Source: Flaviflagellibacter deserti (GTDB taxonomy: Bacteria; Pseudomonadota; Alphaproteobacteria; Rhizobiales; Methylopilaceae). From it: DNA of 64,000 nt. A model generated the notes under the pieces. That model made no database searches. It was not told where the DNA came from and saw nothing but the letters and a program-made list of their open reading frames with translations. The translations under genes and the position numbers were made by a program. The DNA is taken from the NCBI RefSeq assembly GCF_042652085.1, contig NZ_JBHSJF010000005.1, forward strand, positions 372,001 through 436,000, in the 5' to 3' direction. The stretch's first letter is position 1. Every line of letters begins with the position of its first letter. Shown here piece by piece: positions 8,377 to 16,500 of this stretch.

Positions 8377-9084
8377 TCACACTTCCTTGAAGCGGTAGCC
8401 GACACCGTAAAGCGTCTCGATCATGTCGAAATCGTCGTCGGCGACCTTGAACTTCTTGCGAAGCCGCTTGATGTGGCTGTCGATCGTGCGGTCGTCGACA
8501 TAGACCTGATCGTCGTAGGCCGCGTCCATCAGCGCGTTGCGGCTCTTCACGACGCCCGGACGCGTGGCGAGCGCCTGCAGGATCAGGAACTCGGTGACGG
8601 TGAGCGTCACCGCCTCGCCCTTCCAGGTGCAGGTGTGGCGCTCGGAATCCATCACGAGGTTGCCGCGCTCCAGCGCCTTGCCGGCGCTCTCGCCGACCTT
8701 CGGCTGGCCGGTGCCGTCCCGCGAAGCGGCGCGGCGAAGCACGGCCTTCACGCGCTCGACCAGGAGGCGTTGCGAGAACGGCTTCTTGATGAAGTCGTCG
8801 GCGCCCATCTTCAGGCCGAACAGCTCGTCGATCTCCTCGTCCTTCGACGTCAGGAAGATGACCGGCAGCTCGGACTTCTGGCGCAGACGGCGCAAGAGTT
8901 CCATGCCGTCCATGCGCGGCATCTTGATATCGAAGATCGCAAGATCAGGCGGATTGGCCTTCAACCCTTCCAGCGCGGCGGCGCCGTCGGTATAGGTCGA
9001 GATGCGATAGCCCTCGGTCTCAAGAGCGATCGAGACGGAGGTAAGAATGTTGCGGTCGTCATCGACCAGCGCGATCGTGGGCAT
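8377..9084 (-). CDS. chvI: ChvI response regulator, OmpR family
   Basis: A 235-residue regulator with an N-terminal receiver (acidic pair DDD at 8-10, phospho-acceptor Asp52 in FDIKMPRMDG, Lys in FIKKPF) and a C-terminal OmpR/PhoB winged helix with YVDDRTIDSHIKRLRKKF. It is the partner of ChvG. In Agrobacterium this pair activates pckA, which lies just across the divergent HugZ-like gene here. ATG 9084 matches the family N-terminus MPTIALVDDDRN. Nothing resembling the direct repeat at pckA is seen before chvI itself. Confidence 0.96.
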   Translation of the reverse strand: MPTIALVDDDRNILTSVSIALETEGYRISTYTDGAAALEGLKANPPDLAIFDIKMPRMDGMELLRRLRQKSELPVIFLTSKDEEIDELFGLKMGADDFIKKPFSQRLLVERVKAVLRRAASRDGTGQPKVGESAGKALERGNLVMDSERHTCTWKGEAVTLTVTEFLILQALATRPGVVKSRNALMDAAYDDQVYVDDRTIDSHIKRLRKKFKVADDDFDMIETLYGVGYRFKEV

Positions 9085-9249
9085 CGAAGATTCTTCTGCC
9101 TCGGTTCGAGTTGCGGCCTTGAACGCGGCGCAGATGGCCGAAATAAGGCCGACTCCCTTGAAGGATCATGGAGCGGTTGGTGTCAGAAGTCACCTCTCGT
9201 CCGAGAAAATCAAGGGTTGTGGAACACTATTCTTCGGAAAGGGAAGGTT

Positions 9250-9984
9250 TTGCTGAACTCCTCCGGCGACTTCGATGCCGCATCTGTGGCGCGAGAACTG
9301 CTTCGAAAAGCACGCAAAGGTGCGCTGGCGACAAATGACCGCGACTCGCATGCACCCTATGCCTCGCTCGTTGCGGTTGCAACCGACGCCGACGGCTCGC
9401 CGCTACTGCTTTTGTCCAACCTGGCCAAGCACACGATGAACGTCGACGCCGATCCGCGCGTCTCGCTGATGGTCGAGGACGCCTGGGCGGGCGATCCGCT
9501 CGCCGGTGCTCGCGTCAGTCTCTGGGGCCGGATCGAGAGGACCGACGAGCCGCGCTGCAAGGCCCGTTTCCTGGCCCGCTATCCCTCTGCGAAGGGTTAT
9601 GCCGAATTCGCCGATTTCAGCTTCTTCAGGATCGAGATCGAGGGGGCCCACCTCGTCGCCGGGTTCGGACGCATCCAGACGCTCGCTCGCGAGGCGGTCG
9701 TGACCGATGTGGTCGACGCCGACGACCTCGTGGCCTCGGAAGCAGGCGCGACCGCGCATATGAACGAGGATCATGCGGACGCGATCGCGCTCTATGCGAC
9801 GAACCTTCTCGGCGCTCCTGCCGGCGCGTGGCGGATGGACGGCTTCGATCCCGAGGGCGCCGAACTGAGCCTCGGCCGCCAAACCCTCTACCTCCGCTTC
9901 CCCGAGCGCGTGACGACCCCGGGAACGCTGCGGAGGATGCTCGTCGACCTCGCAGCGGAGGCGCGACAAAAAAGCCCAGCCTGA
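9250..9984 (+). CDS. HugZ-like heme-utilisation/pyridoxamine phosphate oxidase-fold protein
   Basis: A 244-residue protein with an N-terminal split-barrel flavin/heme-binding domain (pyridoxamine 5'-phosphate oxidase-like, about 10-150; RKGALATNDRDSHAPYASLVAVA) and a C-terminal DUF2470 domain with HMNEDHADA. This architecture is the HugZ/HutZ-type heme-iron utilisation family, though many members have no proven activity. No ATG exists near the conserved start. TTG 9250 is preceded by GGAAAGG at 9236-9242, seven bases away, and is the best start. It is transcribed away from chvI. Confidence 0.8.
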   Translation: MLNSSGDFDAASVARELLRKARKGALATNDRDSHAPYASLVAVATDADGSPLLLLSNLAKHTMNVDADPRVSLMVEDAWAGDPLAGARVSLWGRIERTDEPRCKARFLARYPSAKGYAEFADFSFFRIEIEGAHLVAGFGRIQTLAREAVVTDVVDADDLVASEAGATAHMNEDHADAIALYATNLLGAPAGAWRMDGFDPEGAELSLGRQTLYLRFPERVTTPGTLRRMLVDLAAEARQKSPA

Positions 9985-9985
9985 C

Positions 9986-10001
9986 ATGTGGTCGACCACA
10001 T
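9986..10001. promoter_or_regulatory. Perfect 16-base palindrome
   Basis: ATGTGGTCGACCACAT lies two bases after the HugZ-like stop codon and 219 bases before pckA. TGGTCGACCA-type palindromes are typical of GntR/FadR- or LacI-family operators. A weaker hairpin GACCAG-TTCTCG-CTGGTC follows at 10034-10051. It may be a distal operator for pckA or a transcript-end hairpin. Confidence 0.4.
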
Positions 10002-10096
10002 TCCAGCAGTCGAACCAGCACTGTAACGATTGAGACCAGTTCTCGCTGGTCAACCAACCGTTAAGAGGCGAAACGGGCATGAATTCGCGCGAAGAC

Positions 10097-10118
10097 GTTT
10101 CATGTCCGTTTCATGTCA
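10097..10118 (+). promoter_or_regulatory. 11-base tandem repeat upstream of pckA, candidate ChvI box
   Basis: GTTTCATGTCC (10097-10107) is followed directly by GTTTCATGTCA (10108-10118): two copies matching at ten of eleven bases with an exact helical-turn period. OmpR/PhoB-type regulators bind such head-to-tail repeats. ChvI belongs to this family, its gene is 1 kb away, and it is known to activate pckA in Agrobacterium. The assignment to ChvI is inference. Confidence 0.5.
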
Positions 10119-10219
10119 ATATTTTGATCTGCAAAATGAACGATTTTCTGCTTTGAATGTTGTCTTGCGGCGATTTGAAATCCCGCTTCAACTCGCCTGC
10201 CCATGCTTGCGAGGACGAC

Positions 10220-11801
<1,582 letters not shown>

Positions 11802-11818
<17 letters not shown>

Positions 11819-12428
11819 TCTGCGCCATCCTCCAGGCGATCGCATGGCCGATCGCCACCAGGACGAGGCCGACCGCGTAGAAGAACAGGACTATCCCGGC
11901 CAGGTTGAGCATGACCTGGCCGAGGCCATCTTTCGGCACGTTGAAGAACGGGTACGGATAGAAACCCGATAGCGGCCCATGCAGCAGCGTGTAGAGGCCG
12001 TAGATCAGCGGCGCGATCAGGAGCTTCCAGGCGTCGCTCCACCGCAATTTGCCCTTCCCGCGCGAGACCAGCCAGTCGAACAGATAGAGTGCGGGCGTAA
12101 CCCGGTGCAGGACCGTGTTGGCGACGAGATTTGCACCCTCGTGCGGGGGCTCGAGCGGCGCGAGGATGACGGCGTAGATCACGACCATCACGACCGCGTA
12201 GGCGGCGACGGCCATGCGGACCGCCGGACGTTCGAACAGAGTCCCGGGCCTGAAGAGGGGCAGAGCGAACGCCAGCGCTATCAGCGTGTTCGTCAGGATC
12301 GTGAAGAAGCTGACGAACTTGAAGGTCATCCACAGAAACAGGTCCGGCGAAGTGGCGACCAAGACGCCGTACTGTAGGACGAGCCCGAAGATCGCGACGA
12401 GAGCGGCGACACCGCGAAACACCCTCAT
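11802..12428 (-). CDS. Pr6Pr family integral membrane protein
   Basis: A 208-residue protein with about six hydrophobic helices. FKFVSFFTILTNTL near residue 37 and VLHRVTPALYLFDWL with GFYPYPF later are the signatures of the Pr6Pr/FAR-17a-AIG1-like membrane family of unknown function in bacteria; eukaryotic relatives include fatty-acid ester hydrolases. The TNT and HR motifs would supply conserved Thr and His in the membrane. It lies 13 bases downstream of the sodium:proton antiporter and may share its mRNA. It overlaps the pckA end tail-to-tail. Confidence 0.75.
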
Positions 12429-12441
12429 CGCAATACCTCCG

Positions 12442-13866
12442 TCAATCGAAGCCGAAGAACACCCAGGTCAGAAGCAGGAAGCTAGGCACCAGGATAGCGA
12501 CGGACCACAGCACATAGCCAAAGAAGGTCGGCATTTTGATGCCTCTGTTCTTTGCGATGGCCAGCACCATGAAGTTCGGTGCATTGCCTATATAGGTCAG
12601 CGCGCCCATGAACACCGCGCCGCCTGAGATCGCGGCCAGGATAGACGCGTTCGGTCCCATGAGGTTTTCGACATCGCCGCCTGCGAGGTTGAAGAAGACG
12701 AGATAGGTGGGTGCGTTGTCGAGCACGCCCGACAGGACACCCGTCATCCAGAAATACATCTGGTCAATCGGCTGGCCGTCAGATGTCGTCACGAGATCGA
12801 CGAGCGGCGCCGCCGCGCCGTCGGAGCCCGCGCGCAGGATCGCGATCACCGGAATGATCGTGGTGAAGATGCCGGCGAAGAGCTTGGCGACCTCCTTGAT
12901 CGGCTCCCAGTCGAATTCATTGCGCGCGCGGATGTCCTTGGGCGTCAGCACGAGGGACAGGATCGCGAGGACGATGATGATCACGTCGCGGAGCAGGTTC
13001 TGGCCCTCGACCCAGGTGCCCAATATCTCGACGCCGAAAGCGGGCTTCCAGAGGCCGCTCATCAGGATGGCCGCGACCACACCGAGCAACAGCGGAATGT
13101 TGATGAGCCCCAGTAAACCGATGCGCGGCGTGTCCGGCGTCGGATCCTTGGGACGCGGCGACCCTTCCCTGGCGTAGAGGAAGCAGTCCATCGCGTAGAA
13201 CAGAACGAGCAGGATGACGACCAGGAGAAGCGTCTCCGGGGCGAGATGCGTGGTCGTCCAGAAGAACTCGACGCCTTGCAGGAAGCCGAGGAACAGCGGC
13301 GGATCGCCGAGCGGCGTCAACGATCCGCCTATGTTCGATACAAGGAAGATAAAGAATATAACCGTATGTACATTGTACTTACGATCGTCGTTCGCGCGGA
13401 GCAGCGGTCGAATGAGAACCATGCTGGCGCCGGTCGTGCCGATGAAGCTCGCAAGGAAGGTGCCGGTAGCGAGGAGCGCGGTGTTGGTGCCCGGGCTGCC
13501 ATGAATGTTACCGATGACGAGCAGTCCACCGGAGATCGTGAACAGCGCGAACAACAGGATGATGAACGGCAGATATTCGAGCAGTGCCGTGTGCATCAGA
13601 TCCGTCGATGCGGTGCGGATACCGAAGGTCGCGGCGTAGGGCACAAGGAATGTGAGGGCCCAGAAGGCTGCGATCTTGCCGTAATGGTGATGCCAGAAAT
13701 GATTGGCCGCGAGCGGGAAGATCGCGATCGACAGCAGCATGCCGGCGAAAGGCAGGCCCCATAGCAGCGAAAGATCGCCGCCGTAGACCTCGTGTCCCTC
13801 GGTCGTCTCAGCGAATGCGGGCGTCGCGCAGATCGCAAGAACGATCGCCGGAATGAAACGAAGCAT
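12442..13866 (-). CDS. Sodium:proton antiporter, CitMHS_2/NhaD-like
   Basis: A 474-residue protein with an N-terminal signal-like segment ending at CATPAFAE and about 11-13 membrane helices. FIGTTGASMVLIRPLLRAN and FLVSNIGGSLTPLGDPPLFLGF are the duplicated pore motifs of ion-transporter superfamily antiporters (NhaD, ArsB, citrate carriers). The length and the HFWHHHYGK segment after the first helices point to the group annotated as sodium:proton antiporter (PF16980). The substrate is inferred from the family. It is followed at once by the Pr6Pr gene on the same strand. Confidence 0.8.
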   Translation of the reverse strand: MLRFIPAIVLAICATPAFAETTEGHEVYGGDLSLLWGLPFAGMLLSIAIFPLAANHFWHHHYGKIAAFWALTFLVPYAATFGIRTASTDLMHTALLEYLPFIILLFALFTISGGLLVIGNIHGSPGTNTALLATGTFLASFIGTTGASMVLIRPLLRANDDRKYNVHTVIFFIFLVSNIGGSLTPLGDPPLFLGFLQGVEFFWTTTHLAPETLLLVVILLVLFYAMDCFLYAREGSPRPKDPTPDTPRIGLLGLINIPLLLGVVAAILMSGLWKPAFGVEILGTWVEGQNLLRDVIIIVLAILSLVLTPKDIRARNEFDWEPIKEVAKLFAGIFTTIIPVIAILRAGSDGAAAPLVDLVTTSDGQPIDQMYFWMTGVLSGVLDNAPTYLVFFNLAGGDVENLMGPNASILAAISGGAVFMGALTYIGNAPNFMVLAIAKNRGIKMPTFFGYVLWSVAILVPSFLLLTWVFFGFD

Positions 13867-13946
13867 GCTCCCCCACGGTCTCGCTCCCGATCGGAGCGTC
13901 CAAACAATATTGCCCAGGATCTTTCGGACGAACCGGAGGACGAGGC

Positions 13947-16229
13947 CTAGGCAACCGCCTCCAACACTTCACGAATTTTCTGCGCCAGCTGCGGCAGCGT
14001 GAACGGCTTCGGGATCAGGTTCACACCCGGATCCAGCACGCCGTTATGCACCACGGCATTCCGCGTATAACCGGTGGTGAACAGGACTTTCAATTCCGGA
14101 CGCCTACGGAGGGCCTCGTCGGCGAGCTTGCGGCCGTTGACCTCGGGCATGACGACGTCGGTGAAAAGCAAGGCGACATTCGGCGTTCCATCGAGCAGGC
14201 GCAGCGCCGTGGCCGCCCCCTCCGCCTCAAGGACGGTGTAGCCGAGCTCGCGCAGCGTCTCGGCATTGACCTTGCGGACACTTTCCTCGTCCTCGACCAG
14301 CAGGATCGTCTCCTGGCCGGTCGGAACGGACTCCATGGCCGCGAGGGCCGCATTGGCCTCGGCGGGACCGAAGAAGCGCGGCAGGTAGATCTTCACCGTC
14401 GTGCCCTGGTTGGGCTCGCTGTAGATCTTCACATGGCCGCCCGACTGGCGGACGAAGCCGTAGACCTGGCTGAGGCCAAGCCCGGTGCCCTTGCCTGGCT
14501 CCTTGGTGGTGAAGAACGGCTCGAAGGCGCGGCCGATCGTGCCGGGCGTCATGCCGGTGCCGGTATCGGTGACGGCGACCAGGACGTACTGCCCCATCCG
14601 CATCTGGTGCTCGGCGGCGTAGGTCTCGTCGATATGCGCGTTGGCGGTCTCGATCGTCAGCTTTCCGCCATCCTCCATCGCGTCGCGGGCATTCACCGCG
14701 AGATTGAGGAGCGCGTTTTCGAGCTGGTTGTTGTCGGCATGGGTGCGCCACAGACCGCCCGCGAGCACGGTCTCGATCTCGATCCCCTCGCCGAGAGAGC
14801 GATGGATCAGGTCGGACATCCCGCCGACGAGCTTGTTGACGTCGATTGGCTCCGGCATCAGCGGCTGCTGGCGCGAGAAGGCGAGCAGGCGATGCGTCAG
14901 CACCGCGCCGCGATTGGCGGCTTCCAGTGCGTTCTCAGCGAAGCGCTCGACGTCGCCACGCTTGTCGCGCAGGCGGCGTAGCAGGAGATCGAGATTGCCG
15001 GTGACGATGGCGAGCAGGTTGTTGAAGTCGTGCGCGATGCCGCCGGTGAGCTGGCCGACTGCCTCCATCTTCTGCGCCTGTCGAAGCTGTCCCTCGATGC
15101 GCTCGCGCTGTTCGGCCTCCGCGATGAGGCGACGGTTGACCTCGACGAGTTCGGCGGTGCGTTCCTCGACCTGATGTTCCAGGCCGACATTGAACTCTCG
15201 AAGCTCGTCCTCGCGTTTGCGGAGTTCGGTCGATGCGTCCGCGAGCGCGGCACCGATGAGTTGCGCCTCGCGGATGTTGGACGGCAGCGGTTCTACCGGC
15301 TCGCCGCGCCCGAGCGCTTCCGCGTTACGGGCCAGGCGCTCGAACGGAACGATGATCCGGCGCGCATAGAACGAGGCGAAGACGAGTGACAGGCCGGCGA
15401 GGCCGAGACCCACGGTCGCGAACACCAGGAGCGACCGCCAGAGCGGCGCCTCCAGCACCTCCTGCGGCATGCCGACGACGACGCGCCAGCCGGGCCCCTT
15501 GGTCCGCGAATAGGTGCCGAAGATGATCCGGCCGTCGATCGTATTGCCGGTCCACGATCCTTCCTGCCCGCCGGTATTGGCGAGGAGGTCCGCCGACGCC
15601 GTGCGACCGACGAATTCCGCCGTCCGGCGGCTGCGGGCGAGGATCTTGTCGCTGCGGTCGATGACAGCGACGTTGGCCTCCTCGCCGGGATTCTCGCGGG
15701 CGAGGATGTCGCTGATCCGCTGGGCCGGCAGGCTCGCGCTGAGGAGATATTTGAGCCGGCCGTCGATCATGATCGGGACCGTGAGCACGAATTGCGGCTC
15801 GCGCGACATCGCCCCGATGAACATGTCCGAGATGAAGTCGCGTCCGTTCTCGGCGGCGTCGATCTCGCCCGGCAGAAGGCTCTTCGGGAGCTGGGAGCCA
15901 TAGGGCATGCGCGCATTGACCAATTGCTGGCCAGTCAGGTCGCGCAGGACGACGCCCAGGCCTTCCCGCTGCCGCACATCCTCAAGAAACCCGTGGAAAG
16001 ACTGGAGATTCTCGGCAAGCAGCGAGCGCGACACCGCGAGCACGTCGAGCGCGGTCGTCAGGCTGTTCAGTTCCTGATCGACCAGAGTCGCGATGCGGCG
16101 CGCGCTCTGCTGCGCATCCTGCTCCACACGGGCGCGTTCGCGCACGGCGAACTCGAAGAGGACGAAACCGACGAAAGCAAGGATCGGGATGAGCAGCGCG
16201 AGCCCGAAAAACGACAGATGCCGCCGCAT
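13947..16229 (-). CDS. Hybrid sensor histidine kinase/response regulator with Cache-like sensor
   Basis: A 760-residue membrane kinase: helix at about 7-29, periplasmic double-Cache-like domain (30-270), helix (about 275-295), HAMP, coiled coil (335-385), HisKA with GGIAHDFNNLLAIV (His about 395), HATPase (NLAVNARDAM, DTGTGM, GTGLGLSQ), then a C-terminal receiver with acidic pair EDEE and LLFTDVVMPEVNG carrying the phospho-acceptor Asp. Such HDFNN kinases usually lack a DNA-binding partner in cis, and none is adjacent. The divergent neighbour is the PEPC-like gene. The ligand is unknown; Cache domains usually bind small organic acids or amino acids. Confidence 0.9.
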   Translation of the reverse strand: MRRHLSFFGLALLIPILAFVGFVLFEFAVRERARVEQDAQQSARRIATLVDQELNSLTTALDVLAVSRSLLAENLQSFHGFLEDVRQREGLGVVLRDLTGQQLVNARMPYGSQLPKSLLPGEIDAAENGRDFISDMFIGAMSREPQFVLTVPIMIDGRLKYLLSASLPAQRISDILARENPGEEANVAVIDRSDKILARSRRTAEFVGRTASADLLANTGGQEGSWTGNTIDGRIIFGTYSRTKGPGWRVVVGMPQEVLEAPLWRSLLVFATVGLGLAGLSLVFASFYARRIIVPFERLARNAEALGRGEPVEPLPSNIREAQLIGAALADASTELRKREDELREFNVGLEHQVEERTAELVEVNRRLIAEAEQRERIEGQLRQAQKMEAVGQLTGGIAHDFNNLLAIVTGNLDLLLRRLRDKRGDVERFAENALEAANRGAVLTHRLLAFSRQQPLMPEPIDVNKLVGGMSDLIHRSLGEGIEIETVLAGGLWRTHADNNQLENALLNLAVNARDAMEDGGKLTIETANAHIDETYAAEHQMRMGQYVLVAVTDTGTGMTPGTIGRAFEPFFTTKEPGKGTGLGLSQVYGFVRQSGGHVKIYSEPNQGTTVKIYLPRFFGPAEANAALAAMESVPTGQETILLVEDEESVRKVNAETLRELGYTVLEAEGAATALRLLDGTPNVALLFTDVVMPEVNGRKLADEALRRRPELKVLFTTGYTRNAVVHNGVLDPGVNLIPKPFTLPQLAQKIREVLEAVA

Positions 16230-16370
16230 GTCAGAACCCGCCTCGGAGAGGCGTCTGGCAGTCCGTGCAGGCTGGTCGCGCGGTCGTGCTCACGGCGAGC
16301 GAAGGAATAGCGAAGCCGGCTGATTTGCAAGTGAATCCCGCATGGGGAAAGGTCGCTCGCGTGACATTTG

Positions 16371-16392
16371 GTCCGTCGATTGCACGACGGAC
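16371..16392. promoter_or_regulatory. Hairpin between the hybrid kinase and the PEPC homologue
   Basis: GTCCGTCG and CGACGGAC form a perfect 8-base stem around ATTGCA in the divergent intergenic region, followed on the plus strand by TTTGATTT. It may be an operator or weak terminator. The rest of the 271-base gap shows nothing clear apart from the ribosome site before 16501. Confidence 0.35.
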
Positions 16393-16500
16393 TTTGATTT
16401 GTGACGCACGCGTGGTTCTACTCATTTCGGTGCCGACCGTGCGGGGCGGCGCGAAGGCTTGAAAGCGGACCGTCCTCCCGGTCCCGCGGAGCGAATATCA

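Noticed and set aside
6491..8398. Long plus-strand open frame opposite chvG
   Set aside because: Low-complexity translation antisense to an obvious histidine kinase; no ribosome site.
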